A DNA stretch of 64,000 nucleotides from Thalassospira lucentensis (GTDB lineage: Bacteria > Pseudomonadota > Alphaproteobacteria > Rhodospirillales > Thalassospiraceae): assembly GCF_032921865.1 (NCBI RefSeq), contig NZ_CP136684.1:540501-604500 (forward strand). Direction: 5' to 3'. Position 1 is the stretch's first letter. The number at the start of each line of letters is the position of its first letter. The notes below the pieces were generated by a model that saw nothing but the letters and a program-made list of their open reading frames with translations, searched no databases and was not told where the DNA came from. Made by a program: the position numbers and the translations under genes. Of this stretch, positions 44,068-55,628 are shown in pieces.

Positions 44068-45327
44068 TTATTGGGCGGACTCAACCGCGTTAACCAGCTC
44101 CTCGACAGCGGTTGCGCTGTCATATTCGCCGTTAAAATGCGCGGTAATCACGTCATACATTGCGTTTTTGACCCCGGCCGGAACCGAATGGCCATGCGCC
44201 ATCGACCCGAACAGCGTGCCTTTTTCATTGGCAGCAGCCAGTTCGGCCATGCCTTTTTTGCCACACGCATCAAAATCATCATTCGGAACATCGGTGCGCG
44301 CCGGGACGGAACCCTTAACCACGTTAAATGCCGACTGGAAGCTTGGCGACATCACGGCAGAAGCCAGTTTCAACTGTGCATCCCGGCGATCCTCGCCAAC
44401 CTGGAACATGACGAACTGGTCGGAGTTGAACGTCACCGCATCCTGGGTCCCGGGGAAACGGAAGCACAGGAAATCGGTATCAGGAACTTTGCCGGCATTA
44501 AGAAACTCGCCCTTGGCCCAGTCACCCATGAACTGCACACCGGCTTCCTTGTTGATCACCATCGCGGTCGCAAGGTTCCAGTCGCGGCCCGAGAAATTGT
44601 CATCAACATAGGTCCGCAGTTTCGCCATCCGGTCAAACACGGTTTTCATCGTATCCGAACCCAGTGCATCCGGATCGGTATCGATCATCGATGCCTGATA
44701 GAAATCCGGTCCCCCGGTTGCCATGACAACCGCGTCAAAGATGGTGGCATCCTGCCATGCCTGCCCGCCATGCGCGACCGCGGTGTAACCGGCCTCCTTG
44801 ATTTTATCGAGTGCTGCGATCAGCTCGTCCCAGTTGGTCGGCTGTTTCAGGCCCAGTTCATCAAAAATCGCCTTGTTGGCCCAGACCCAGTTGGTTGAAT
44901 GGACGTTGACCGGGGCAGCAATCCAGTGACCGTCATATTTCGAAAACCCTTTAAGGGCCTCGGGAACAACATCTTCCCAGCCTTCCTCGGCGGCCAGTTC
45001 ATCAAGATTGGCCAGAACACCTTCGCCCGCCCAGTCCTTGATATCAAAACCCAGCATCTGCACGGCGGTCGGGGCGTTGCCCGATGTGACACGGGCGCGA
45101 AGCACGGTCATTGCCTGCTCGCCACCGCCACCAGCAACGGGCATGTCATTCCATGAAACACCCTGATCTTCGAGGTCCTTTTTAAGAACCTGAAGCGCCT
45201 TTGCCTCGCCGCCCGACGTCCACCAATGCAGGACTTCCACACTTTCCTGCGCCGATGCGATGCTGGTCGAAAGCCCGAGTGCCGCGATCATACCGATCCC
45301 GGCACGTGTCATTTTGCCAAGAAACAT
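44068..45327 (-). CDS. CUT1 sugar-binding protein (glucose/mannose type)
   Basis: 419-residue periplasmic binding protein with signal peptide [20 protein letters not shown] (cut after ASAQ). Mature start [24 protein letters not shown] is characteristic of GtsA-like glucose/mannose binding proteins, as are [10 protein letters not shown] and [13 protein letters not shown] strong GGGAGGAAAC site precedes the ATG. First gene of the operon binding protein, two permeases, ATPase, LacI regulator. Confidence 0.9.
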   Translation of the reverse strand: MFLGKMTRAGIGMIAALGLSTSIASAQESVEVLHWWTSGGEAKALQVLKKDLEDQGVSWNDMPVAGGGGEQAMTVLRARVTSGNAPTAVQMLGFDIKDWAGEGVLANLDELAAEEGWEDVVPEALKGFSKYDGHWIAAPVNVHSTNWVWANKAIFDELGLKQPTNWDELIAALDKIKEAGYTAVAHGGQAWQDATIFDAVVMATGGPDFYQASMIDTDPDALGSDTMKTVFDRMAKLRTYVDDNFSGRDWNLATAMVINKEAGVQFMGDWAKGEFLNAGKVPDTDFLCFRFPGTQDAVTFNSDQFVMFQVGEDRRDAQLKLASAVMSPSFQSAFNVVKGSVPARTDVPNDDFDACGKKGMAELAAANEKGTLFGSMAHGHSVPAGVKNAMYDVITAHFNGEYDSATAVEELVNAVESAQ

Positions 45328-45365
45328 GCTGTTTCCTCCCTGTTGGTTTTTTAATTCGGCAGTTG

Positions 45366-45394
45366 ATTACTGCAACGTTACAGTTGGGAGTCAA
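45366..45394 (-). promoter_or_regulatory. Promoter of the CUT1 sugar operon
   Basis: On the minus strand TTGACT (45394-45389) and AGTAAT (45371-45366) are 17 nt apart. Operator O1 fills the spacer and touches the -10; operator O2 lies just upstream of the -35. Confidence 0.65.
45370..45383. promoter_or_regulatory. LacI-type operator O1
   Basis: CTGCAACGTTACAG, with the central CpG-containing AACGTT core typical of LacI-family sites. It is the exact reverse complement of O2. Centre-to-centre distance to O2 is 32 nt, about three helical turns. Confidence 0.75.
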
Positions 45395-45401
45395 GCGGCT
45401 C

Positions 45402-45415
45402 CTGTAACGTTGCAG
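45402..45415. promoter_or_regulatory. LacI-type operator O2
   Basis: CTGTAACGTTGCAG, mirror image of O1, upstream of the -35 element. Two in-phase sites would let one tetramer or two dimers bind cooperatively. Confidence 0.75.
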
Positions 45416-45464
45416 TACAGCAAAGCCGTCAGCAGGCAGAAAACCTGTGGTTGATCGGCGCATG

Positions 45465-45481
45465 TTTTTGCATCGCAAAAC
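45465..45481. promoter_or_regulatory. Inverted repeat upstream of ftsA
   Basis: TTTTGC-ATC-GCAAAA within the region between the sugar operon promoter and ftsA. Since ftsA here has lost its usual upstream neighbour, its promoter must lie in 45418-45623; no clear -35/-10 pair was seen. Confidence 0.35.
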
Positions 45482-45623
45482 AGCCCCCGATATGCTGCCA
45501 AAAACAAGAATGCAGAAGACTCCACCCTGCCTTAACCAATTTGCAACAGCTTATGGGCGAAAACCGGCGTAAGGTCCGTCAGGAAAAGACAGATCAATTT
45601 ATTAAAAAGTTCAGAGCATTCAA

Positions 45624-46874
45624 TTGGCACGCAGCAAAACCAGATCAGGCTTGATCGCGGCCTTGGACATCGGCACGTCCAAGGTCTGTTGCTTTATTGC
45701 CCGTCGTGAAAAGGGCGAAGCCCCGAAAGTCATCGGTATCGGGCATAACATGTCCAAGGGGCTGCAAAGCGGATCAATTGCCAATCTTGACGCTGCGCAG
45801 GAAGTCGTCCTTGCGGCGGTGAATGCGGCCGAGAAAATGGCGGGCCACACAATTGATTCCGTCATCGTCAATCTGTCGGGCGGCAGCCCTGAATCCGAAA
45901 CCCACACGGTTGAATTGCCGCTGGGCTCACGTCCGATCGGCAATCTTGAAATCCGCAAACTGAACGATCAGAAGGAAGCCGTCCTGCGTCAGGCAGGCGA
46001 CGAGCTGATCCATACCGTGCCGCTGGGCTTCCGGGTGGATGCCGCGACGGGGCTTCGCGATCCGCGTGGCATGTACGGGTCCGTGGTCGGGCTTGATCTG
46101 CATTTTGTCCGCACCCAGACCGCCCCGCTTCGCAATCTGGAAACCCTTCTGGGCCGTTGCCATCTGGGGATCGAGGAAACGGTGGTCACACCGCTGGCAT
46201 CCGGCCTGTCGGCTTTGACGGCTGATCAGCGCGACCTTGGCGCGACTGTCATTGATATGGGGGCCGGAACCACAAGCGTTGCCGTCTTCCACGGTGGTCA
46301 GGTGATCTATACCGCGACGGTGCCGGTTGGCGGGGCGCATGTGACACGTGATATCGCCTATGGGCTGAACACGTCGCTTAATCATGCCGAACGCATGAAA
46401 ACATTGCATGGCAGTGCGCTGACATCGCCATCTGATGATCAGGAAATCCTTGCTGTTCCGGTGATCGGCGATGAAGACGAAAACAACGTCAATCATGTAC
46501 CGCGTTCGATGCTGATCAACATCATCAAGCCTAGGCTCGAAGAAACGTTTGAGTTGATCCGTGATCAGCTTGACGAACATGGCCTGTCGCAGATCGGCGG
46601 CCGTTCCATCGTTCTGACGGGCGGCGCCAGCCAGCTTAACGCGATTGCCGATCTGGCAAGCCAGATGTTTGAACGTCCCGCAACCATTGCCACCCCACAC
46701 GGTGTATCGGGCCTTGCCGAAGCAACCGCGGGACCGGCATTTTCGGCCTGTGCGGGTTTGTTGTTGCGCGCCCTGCAGCAGCAGAACGACCCGCTTAGCG
46801 AAGCCATGAACCAGATCCGCCAGTCGGGCGGGCGCTGGGGCCGGCTTGGCGCGTGGTTCAAGGAAAACTTCTGA
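45624..46874 (+). CDS. ftsA: Cell division protein FtsA
   Basis: 416-residue actin-like ATPase that ties FtsZ to the membrane. Segments include LIAALDIGTSKVCCFIA (phosphate 1), the 1C domain, VIDMGAGTTSVAVF (phosphate 2), VLTGGASQLNAIADLA (adenosine) and the amphipathic C-terminal helix GRWGRLGAWFKENF that inserts into the membrane. The start is a TTG (45624); an in-frame stop 21 nt upstream rules out a longer protein. It is separated from ftsQ by 14 kb. Confidence 0.94.
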   Translation: MARSKTRSGLIAALDIGTSKVCCFIARREKGEAPKVIGIGHNMSKGLQSGSIANLDAAQEVVLAAVNAAEKMAGHTIDSVIVNLSGGSPESETHTVELPLGSRPIGNLEIRKLNDQKEAVLRQAGDELIHTVPLGFRVDAATGLRDPRGMYGSVVGLDLHFVRTQTAPLRNLETLLGRCHLGIEETVVTPLASGLSALTADQRDLGATVIDMGAGTTSVAVFHGGQVIYTATVPVGGAHVTRDIAYGLNTSLNHAERMKTLHGSALTSPSDDQEILAVPVIGDEDENNVNHVPRSMLINIIKPRLEETFELIRDQLDEHGLSQIGGRSIVLTGGASQLNAIADLASQMFERPATIATPHGVSGLAEATAGPAFSACAGLLLRALQQQNDPLSEAMNQIRQSGGRWGRLGAWFKENF

Positions 46875-46929
46875 AACCGAGTTATTTTCGGGGCCGATAT
46901 CCGAAACCGGACGGTTCGCGATGCGCCTT

Positions 46930-47009
46930 TTGCGCGACACGAAAATTATTTAACGCAAAAAACGCGATAATTTTTCGAAATCTTCCATTGTTATTAACAC
47001 GGCAATAAC
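46930..47009. promoter_or_regulatory. AT-rich inverted repeats between ftsA and ftsZ
   Basis: Two symmetrical elements: CGAAAATTAT ... ATAATTTTTCG (about 46940-46977) and GTTATT-N8-AATAAC (46990-47009). They lie in the 254-nt ftsA-ftsZ gap, about 120 nt before ftsZ. They may be a terminator for ftsA and a regulator site in the ftsZ promoter. Confidence 0.4.
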
Positions 47010-47128
47010 TCTTTGCCCGCTAAAACGAATGCCAAGGTCTAATGTCCGGGGGACACCTGAGACGTAGCGTGGCAAAGGGAAGGCTGCGCCGATCTTGAGC
47101 TCTAAAGCGCGGAGAGGAAGAGCAAACA

Positions 47129-48811
47129 ATGAGCACGATCAATTTTTCCGTTCCTGAAACGGAAGAAAACCTGAAACCGAAGATTACGGTTATTGGCGTC
47201 GGTGGCGCCGGTGGCAATGCTGTTAACAACATGATCGCATCCGAACTTGAAGGTTGTGATTTTGTTGTTGCCAACACGGACTCACAGGCCCTGAGCCAGA
47301 GCAAAGCCGCACGCAAAATGCAGCTTGGCCGTAAAATCACGCAAGGCCTGGGTGCCGGTGCACGTCCCGATGCGGGCAGTGCAGCCGCAGAAGAATCCAT
47401 TGAAGACATTCAGGCCCAGCTTGAAGGCAGCCACATGGTGTTCATCACCGCGGGCATGGGCGGCGGTACCGGTACTGGTGCGGCCCCGGTCATTGCACGT
47501 GCTGCCAAGGAAGCAGGCATTCTGACGGTTGGTGTCGTTACCAAACCGTTCCATTTCGAAGGCACGCGCCGCATGCGCACCGCCGAACAGGGGATCGAGC
47601 AGCTTCAGCAATATGTTGATACGCTGATCATTATTCCGAACCAGAATCTGTTCCGGGTCGCGAATGAAAAAACCACATTCGCAGATGCCTTCCAGATGGC
47701 GGATGACGTTCTGCGCAATGGCGTGCGTTCGATTACCGACCTTATGATGGTTCCGGGCCTTGTGAACCTTGACTTTGCCGACATTCGCACCGTCATGAGC
47801 GAAATGGGCAAAGCCATGATGGGCACCGGCGAAGCCACCGGCGAGAAACGTGCCCTCGAGGCCGCCGAGGCCGCCATTGCAAATCCGCTTCTGGAAGATG
47901 CTTCGATGAAGGGCGCACGTGCGGTCCTCATCAACATCACCGGCGGTATGGATATGGCCCTTTACGAAGTCGACGAAGCCGCGAACCGTATTCGCGAGGA
48001 AGTTGCTTCGGAAGCCAACATCATCTTTGGTTCGACGTTCGATCCGACCATCGAAGGCGCGCTTCGCGTTTCCGTGGTTGCCACGGGCATTGATGCCGAG
48101 GAAGTCCGTCGCCCGCAGCCGACCACCGTTTCGGTCGCCCCGGTCAAACCGGTCGAGCAGGCAGCAAAAGCGGCAACCCCGTCCTTTGGCCAGCACGGTG
48201 CGGCCGCAGCCGTCGCCAGCGCCCCGGAAACCGCCGTTGCCAGCGCACATGACGGTTATCAGGGCGGTGCATCGATTGACGAAATTCCGGCCGAACGTTT
48301 TGCCGCAACCGGCAGCGCACAGCAGCCGGAACTGAGCAATCAGCCGGCGTCCGATACCGGTTCAATCGAACTGGGCCAGACCGTTCTGAAGCCGAAGCCG
48401 GTTTCGCGTCCGGCACAGCATTTCACCCCGGCCGAAAAGCCGAAAGAAAACGGTGACATGGCCTTTATTCCGCCGCGTCCGGCCCGCCCGAGCGATGCAG
48501 AACAAAACCACAGCCCGGATGTGTTCGAAGCAGCAGATGCCCAGAACGCAACCCCGCCGCGCTTTGGCCTGCGGACCCTGTTTGGCAAGAACAAGGGTGG
48601 ACACGACGATCATGGGGAACAGTCTCACCACGCAGCACCGCGTCAGGCACATCCGCAGCCGCAGGCTCCGGCACCACGTCAGACCGAAATGTCGCTTGGC
48701 GAGACCGCAAACCACTCCTTGAAGGCGGATCCAGCTTCCCGCGTCAAGACGTCGAATGCGTCTGACGACCTTCTGGAAATCCCTGCCTTCCTGCGTCGTC
48801 AGGCCAACTGA
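47129..48811 (+). CDS. ftsZ: Cell division protein FtsZ
   Basis: 560-residue tubulin-like GTPase that forms the Z ring. The nucleotide-binding [12 protein letters not shown] is at 25-36 and the tubulin signature GGGTGTGA at 111-118. NxxD and the T7 loop follow in the N-terminal 320 residues. A long disordered linker (about 320-540) leads to the conserved C-terminal peptide [15 protein letters not shown] that binds FtsA. Length is usual for alphaproteobacteria with long linkers. GGAGAGGAAG precedes the ATG. Confidence 0.97.
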   Translation: MSTINFSVPETEENLKPKITVIGVGGAGGNAVNNMIASELEGCDFVVANTDSQALSQSKAARKMQLGRKITQGLGAGARPDAGSAAAEESIEDIQAQLEGSHMVFITAGMGGGTGTGAAPVIARAAKEAGILTVGVVTKPFHFEGTRRMRTAEQGIEQLQQYVDTLIIIPNQNLFRVANEKTTFADAFQMADDVLRNGVRSITDLMMVPGLVNLDFADIRTVMSEMGKAMMGTGEATGEKRALEAAEAAIANPLLEDASMKGARAVLINITGGMDMALYEVDEAANRIREEVASEANIIFGSTFDPTIEGALRVSVVATGIDAEEVRRPQPTTVSVAPVKPVEQAAKAATPSFGQHGAAAAVASAPETAVASAHDGYQGGASIDEIPAERFAATGSAQQPELSNQPASDTGSIELGQTVLKPKPVSRPAQHFTPAEKPKENGDMAFIPPRPARPSDAEQNHSPDVFEAADAQNATPPRFGLRTLFGKNKGGHDDHGEQSHHAAPRQAHPQPQAPAPRQTEMSLGETANHSLKADPASRVKTSNASDDLLEIPAFLRRQAN

Positions 48812-48827
48812 CGACATTCTCCGCGCG

Positions 48828-48863
48828 AAAAAGGGGAAGGCTTTGGCCTTCCCCTTTTTTTAA
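48828..48863 (+). terminator. Rho-independent terminator after ftsZ
   Basis: AAAAAGGGGAAGGC pairs with GCCTTCCCCTTTTT across a 4-nt loop, followed by more T. It ends the ftsA-ftsZ transcript, so lpxC has its own promoter in the AT-rich DNA 48864-49108, where CGCTT-ACA-AAGCG is the only clear symmetry. Confidence 0.9.
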
Positions 48864-49108
48864 ATGCGGAACCTGCAAGTGAAACCCTCGGAACATTGTA
48901 ATCCGAAATTGTATTTTTCCGGTTTTTCGAAATTAATTATATATTTTTCAATACGTTAAGTCGCTTACAAAGCGTAACAAAGAGTGATTTGTCCTCTTGT
49001 CACAGTATCTGTAGGGTCTGACACTAAGAAATGGGGTTAACACCCCGATGCGCCAGACATAGCGCATTTGATGAATAACTTACTGACCTGACTCTTCTGG
49101 GGGTTCCC

Positions 49109-50077
49109 GTGAATAAGATTACAGACCTCAGCGCGGCCTTTACGTCTTCGGACATATCCGATCAGGATATCGTACGCCAGCGCACCCTTAAAGCATCGAT
49201 CGGCTGTGCCGGTGTCGGGCTGCATTCAGGTCATAAAATCCGCATTACCCTGCACCCTGCACCTGAAAATCACGGTATCGTATTTCGCCGCGTGGATCTG
49301 GATGGCCAGCCACTGTTTCCGGCACGTTACGATGGCGTGATCGACACGCAGCTTTGCACCTGCCTTGGCGACCGCGATGCCGGGATCAAGATCGGCACGA
49401 TCGAACATCTGATGGCGGCCCTTGCCGGTAGCCGCATAGACAACGTTCTGATCGATATCGATGCCGACGAAGTGCCGGTCATGGATGGCAGTTCCGCACC
49501 GTTCAACTTCCTGATCGATTGCGTCGGGATCGAGGAACAGGACGCACCGCGTCAGGTGATCGAGGTCCTGAAACCGGTGGAAGTCGAATATAAGGGCTGC
49601 ACCGCACGGATCGAACCGGGTCATGGCTTTGAAGTCGATTTCGAAATCGACTTCGCCAGCAAAGCAATCAACAACCAGCGCATGTCGGTGAAATTCGATG
49701 ATGGCGTGTTTGTTGCCAATATTGCGCGCGCCCGTACTTTTGGCTTCCTTCACGAAGTCGAAGCCATGCGGTCGATGGGCCTGGCACGCGGCGGTTCGCT
49801 TGACAATGCGGTCGTGCTTTCGGGTGACGAAGTCATGAACGAGGAAGGCCTTCGTTATGATGACGAGTTCGTCCGCCACAAGATTCTTGATGCCCTTGGC
49901 GATCTTTACACCGCCGGCAAGCAATTGCAGGGCAAGGTCACGGCGTACAAGTCCGGCCACCATGTCAACAACCTGCTTTTGAAGGCGCTGTTTGCCGATG
50001 CAAGCGCATGGCGTGTTGCACCGATGCGCAAATCTGCCCTTCATGCGGTTGAAACGCCCGTTCTTGCAACGGCTTGA
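49109..50077 (+). CDS. lpxC: UDP-3-O-acyl-GlcNAc deacetylase LpxC
   Basis: 322-residue zinc amidase, committed step of lipid A synthesis. Motifs: RQRTLKASIGCAGVGLHSG, zinc His in GTIEHLMAALAG, VMDGSSAPF and the zinc-binding HKILDALGDL, then the catalytic His in KSGHHVNNLL. The start is GTG 49109 after GGGGG. It has a longer hydrophilic N-terminus (about 28 residues) than E. coli LpxC. Confidence 0.95.
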   Translation: MNKITDLSAAFTSSDISDQDIVRQRTLKASIGCAGVGLHSGHKIRITLHPAPENHGIVFRRVDLDGQPLFPARYDGVIDTQLCTCLGDRDAGIKIGTIEHLMAALAGSRIDNVLIDIDADEVPVMDGSSAPFNFLIDCVGIEEQDAPRQVIEVLKPVEVEYKGCTARIEPGHGFEVDFEIDFASKAINNQRMSVKFDDGVFVANIARARTFGFLHEVEAMRSMGLARGGSLDNAVVLSGDEVMNEEGLRYDDEFVRHKILDALGDLYTAGKQLQGKVTAYKSGHHVNNLLLKALFADASAWRVAPMRKSALHAVETPVLATA

Positions 50078-50108
50078 GCCGATCCTGTGAACAGGTCTTA
50101 TCTATAAA

Positions 50109-50135
50109 GGCGGTCCTTCGGGGCCGCTTTTTTTA
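50109..50135 (+). terminator. Rho-independent terminator after lpxC
   Basis: GCGGTCC-TTCG-GGGCCGC hairpin with one G-T pair, followed by seven T. Confidence 0.85.
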
Positions 50136-50301
50136 TTGTGTTTCACAACCACAGTTTGCACGGTGCTAATTGCAATTTCGTCAGGGCACCAGAAAAGTAC
50201 CGGCAAAGGGCACACAACTACTTGCCCTATGCCCATACCGGCATGATATAGTCCGGCAAATTTCCACCTGAATGCGTCACAAAGCTTAAGGAAACGTCAC
50301 A

Positions 50302-51126
50302 GTGCTTCGTAAGGCTTCCGCCAAGAATGTTATTGCTGCTTGTGGTCTGGCCCTGCTTCTTGCGGCCTGCTCCAGCGACGACAAACCGGAATATGTCGAA
50401 CGCCCGGTTTCCGAGCTTTACAACGGCGCACAGGACCTTCTGGATGCCAAGGAATACCAGAAAGCCGCCGAGGCATTTGACGAAGTCGAACGTCAGCACC
50501 CCTATTCGGTCTGGGCAACCAAGGCGACCCTGATGTCGGCCTATGCCTATTATCAGGACAACAAATATGACGATGCGATCACCGCAATCGATCGCTTCAT
50601 ATCGCTGCACCCGGCCAACCCGGATGTGCCATACGCCTACTACCTCAAGGCACTGTCCTATTACGAACAGATTTCCGACGTTGGCCGCGATCAGCAGATG
50701 ACCCAGCATGCGATGGATTCGCTTGATGACGTGATCCGCCGTTTCCCCGACAGCCAGTATGCACGCGATGCAAAACTGAAAAAGGACCTGACGGTTGACC
50801 ACCTTGCCGGCAAGGAAATGAGTGTTGGCCGCTATTATCAGGATCGCGGCGAATATCTGGCGGCAATCAACCGATTCAAATCGGTTCTCGATAAATACCA
50901 GACCACCACCCACGTGCCCGAGGCACTGGCCCGCCTGACCGAAAGCTATCTGGCACTTGGTCTTGATGGCGAAGCCAAACGTACCGCATCGGTACTGGGC
51001 CATAACTTCCCTGGCAGCCCGTGGTATGAGGATTTTTACGATCTTCTGGTGGGTGATGGTCTGAACACGCGCGAAAGCGAAAGCTGGTGGCATTCGACCA
51101 CCACCGCACTTGGTGACTGGTTCTGA
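50302..51126 (+). CDS. bamD: Outer-membrane assembly lipoprotein BamD
   Basis: 274-residue lipoprotein. The signal peptide ends in lipobox LAAC with lipidated Cys23. TPR repeats follow (LYNGAQDLLDAKEYQKAAEAFDEVERQHPYS and AITAIDRFISLHPANPDVPYAYYLKALSYY are the clearest). BamD is the essential lipoprotein of the BAM complex that inserts beta-barrels. It starts at GTG 50302 after AAGGAAA. Position between lpxC and recN is standard in alphaproteobacteria. Confidence 0.93.
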   Translation: MLRKASAKNVIAACGLALLLAACSSDDKPEYVERPVSELYNGAQDLLDAKEYQKAAEAFDEVERQHPYSVWATKATLMSAYAYYQDNKYDDAITAIDRFISLHPANPDVPYAYYLKALSYYEQISDVGRDQQMTQHAMDSLDDVIRRFPDSQYARDAKLKKDLTVDHLAGKEMSVGRYYQDRGEYLAAINRFKSVLDKYQTTTHVPEALARLTESYLALGLDGEAKRTASVLGHNFPGSPWYEDFYDLLVGDGLNTRESESWWHSTTTALGDWF

Positions 51127-51157
51127 TTCTCGTCGCGTCGAACTATTATTCGAACGA

Positions 51158-51172
51158 GAACACACCAAGAAC
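51158..51172. promoter_or_regulatory. SOS (LexA) box upstream of recN
   Basis: GAAC-ACACCAA-GAAC, a perfect match to the alphaproteobacterial GAAC-N7-GAAC LexA site. A further GAAC lies at 51152-51155. It is 180 nt before the recN start, in the only intergenic DNA of the bamD-recN pair. Confidence 0.65.
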
Positions 51173-51351
51173 ACCGATTTCTTGTCAGTTGTTTTTCAAC
51201 ATTTTTCGCTCTTTCCTGCGGAACACAGGGATGTGGTGAATTTTGCGCTCTGCCAAAGCTTGCAAGGCGCGCTGCGATTGGGCACTCTGCTTGTCGCGAC
51301 GTCGCCTGACCGGCACAATCGCACCTGTTTTAACAATGTCAGTATCCCGCA

Positions 51352-53022
51352 ATGCTTCGACGGCTTAGCATCCGAAATGTTGTTCTGATCGACAAGCTGG
51401 ACCTTGATTTCCGCGATGGGCTTAGTGTGCTTACCGGGGAAACCGGTGCGGGAAAATCGATCCTTCTTGATTCATTGGGTCTGGCATTGGGCGCGCGCGC
51501 CGATAGCGGCCTTGTCCGCCATGGCACGAATAAATGCAGCGTCACCGCAACCTTCACCCTGCCCGCCGGTCATCCGGTTTACGGGCTTCTGGCCGAACAG
51601 GATATCGAGGTTGAAGACGACGAACTCGTGGTGCGTCGTGTTGTCACCTCGGACGGGCGGTCACGCGCCTATGTCAATGATCAGTCGGTTTCGGTCGGGC
51701 TTTTGCGCGATGTCGGCAATTACTGCGTCGAAATTCAGGGCCAGTTTGATCAGCACGGTTTGCTGGACCCGACCACCCATCGTGCGACCCTTGATGCCCA
51801 TGGCAATCTTGGCAGTCTTGCCCTTGCGGTACGGGATCAATGGCGTGCATGGCGGGATACACAAAAGGAACTGACTGCGGCCACCAACCGGATCAACAAG
51901 GCGCGCGAAGAGGAAGAATGGCTGCGCCATGCGGTTGACGAGCTTGAAAAGCTTGGCCCCGAGGAAGGCGAGGAGGAACGCCTTGCCGAGGAACGCCAGT
52001 TCCTGATGCATGGGGAAAAGCTTGTCGCGGCCCTTAACGATGCCGAGAGCGAACTTTCGCGGGGCAAAGGTGCCGAAAGTGCACTTCGCAGTGCGCAGCG
52101 CCATCTTGAACGCGAATTGCAAAAGGCCGAAGGCCGGTTCGAACCGATTATCGAGGCACTGGACCGGGCCGCGATCGAGCTTGAAGAAGCATCGCGTGCG
52201 ATATCGGTTACCCTTGCCGATCTGAATGTCGATACCGGACAGCAGGAAAATGTCGAGGAACGGCTTTTTGCGCTGCGCGCGGCGGCCCGCAAATACAATG
52301 TGCCGGTCGATGGGCTGAATGGCCTGATGAAGGAATACCGCAGCCAGATCGATCAGCTTGAATTCGGTGAAAAGGAACTGTCGCGCCTGACGGCTGCGGT
52401 TGCCGAACACCGCGCGGCCTTTATCGATGCCGCGCAAAAGCTTCATGGTGCACGCAAAGCCGCCGCCGAAACGCTTGATACCGCGATCAATGCCGAACTG
52501 CCGCCGCTTCGTATGGAAAAGGCGCGCTTTGTCACCGACATTGCCGAGCTGGAAGAAAACGAATGGGGCATCGACGGGATCGACCGCATTCAGTTCATGG
52601 TCGCCACCAACCCCGGCAGTCCGGCCGGACCACTGAACAAAATCGCATCCGGGGGCGAGCTTTCCCGCTTCCTGCTGGCACTCAAGGTGGTTCTGGCACG
52701 CGTTTCCGCCGTGCCTAGCCTTGTGTTTGACGAAGTCGACAGCGGTGTTGGCGGGGCGACGGCGGCCGCCATTGGCGAACGCCTGCATTTGCTGGCCGAG
52801 GAACGCCAGATCCTTGTCATCACGCACAGCCCGCAGGTCGCCGCGCGTGGACGCACCCATTTCAATATTGCCAAAAGCGAAAATGACGGCAGCATGGTGA
52901 CCCGTGTGAACGAGCTGGTCGATGGTGCCCGGCGCGAGGAAATCGCGCGGATGCTGGCCGGTCATTCGATCACCGCCGAAGCCCGTGCTGCGGCCGACAG
53001 CCTGTTAGACCAACCCCGCTAG
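51352..53022 (+). CDS. recN: DNA repair protein RecN
   Basis: 556-residue SMC-like ATPase for double-strand break repair. The N-terminal half-nucleotidase has Walker A GETGAGKS at 29-36. A central coiled coil of about 250 residues is rich in Glu/Arg. The C-terminal half has the signature IASGGELSRFLLALKVVL and Walker B LVFDEVDSGVGG. The ATG at 51352 starts the conserved MLRRLSIRNVVLIDKL. Confidence 0.95.
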   Translation: MLRRLSIRNVVLIDKLDLDFRDGLSVLTGETGAGKSILLDSLGLALGARADSGLVRHGTNKCSVTATFTLPAGHPVYGLLAEQDIEVEDDELVVRRVVTSDGRSRAYVNDQSVSVGLLRDVGNYCVEIQGQFDQHGLLDPTTHRATLDAHGNLGSLALAVRDQWRAWRDTQKELTAATNRINKAREEEEWLRHAVDELEKLGPEEGEEERLAEERQFLMHGEKLVAALNDAESELSRGKGAESALRSAQRHLERELQKAEGRFEPIIEALDRAAIELEEASRAISVTLADLNVDTGQQENVEERLFALRAAARKYNVPVDGLNGLMKEYRSQIDQLEFGEKELSRLTAAVAEHRAAFIDAAQKLHGARKAAAETLDTAINAELPPLRMEKARFVTDIAELEENEWGIDGIDRIQFMVATNPGSPAGPLNKIASGGELSRFLLALKVVLARVSAVPSLVFDEVDSGVGGATAAAIGERLHLLAEERQILVITHSPQVAARGRTHFNIAKSENDGSMVTRVNELVDGARREEIARMLAGHSITAEARAAADSLLDQPR

Positions 53023-53066
53023 AACGTTTGCACGGGTTCATCCCCCTGCCCGTTCCAGCCCCTTAA

Positions 53067-55184
<2,118 letters not shown>

Positions 55185-55219
55185 TCAGCACGGGCAAAAG
55201 CGGAAGGAAAACGTATCCG

Positions 55220-55612
55220 ATGGAAGACCTGGGCAGCTTTTTTCGCCGCTATGCCGATGCACATCTTAAATTCGAAGCAGACGCCCTCGACGCGTTCTAT
55301 AATTTCCCCTGCCTGATCAATGATCTGATGGGGGTGCATGCCATCGGCTCGGTCGAGGATCTGCATAAATACAATCAGTCATTTTTTGACGAATTGAAAA
55401 ATGCCGATCTGGCGATGGCCAAATCGATGCTGATAGAACAGCATTCCGCCCTGCCCGGCGGATCGCGCGCCATTGTGTCCTTCCGGTTCGGCAATTCGGA
55501 AAACAACCTGATCTTTGATTGCGATTATGCCTTTGCCCTGCTCAAACAGGACGAGACATGGAAGATCGTTTTCGCCCAGCTTGACGAAATCCGATATAGC
55601 GACCTTTACTGA
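55220..55612 (+). CDS. Small NTF2/SnoaL-like protein
   Basis: 130-residue protein of mixed alpha/beta pattern: MEDLGSFFRRYADAHLKFEADALDAFYNFPCLIND, then FFDELKNADLAMAKSMLIEQ, and C-terminal strands ALPGGSRAIVSFRFGN and DCDYAFALLKQDETWKIVFAQLDEI. This cone-shaped NTF2-like fold is inferred from the pattern only. Function unknown. The frame is open up to an ATG overlapping the ligA stop (55181), but GGAAGG and the protein pattern favour 55220. Confidence 0.65.
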   Translation: MEDLGSFFRRYADAHLKFEADALDAFYNFPCLINDLMGVHAIGSVEDLHKYNQSFFDELKNADLAMAKSMLIEQHSALPGGSRAIVSFRFGNSENNLIFDCDYAFALLKQDETWKIVFAQLDEIRYSDLY

Positions 55613-55628
55613 CACATCAGGGGCCCAT

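Noticed and set aside
45451..45654. 67-codon + strand frame before ftsA
   Set aside because: Overlaps the ftsA start in another frame, lacks a ribosome-binding site and has random-looking composition; kept only as promoter region.
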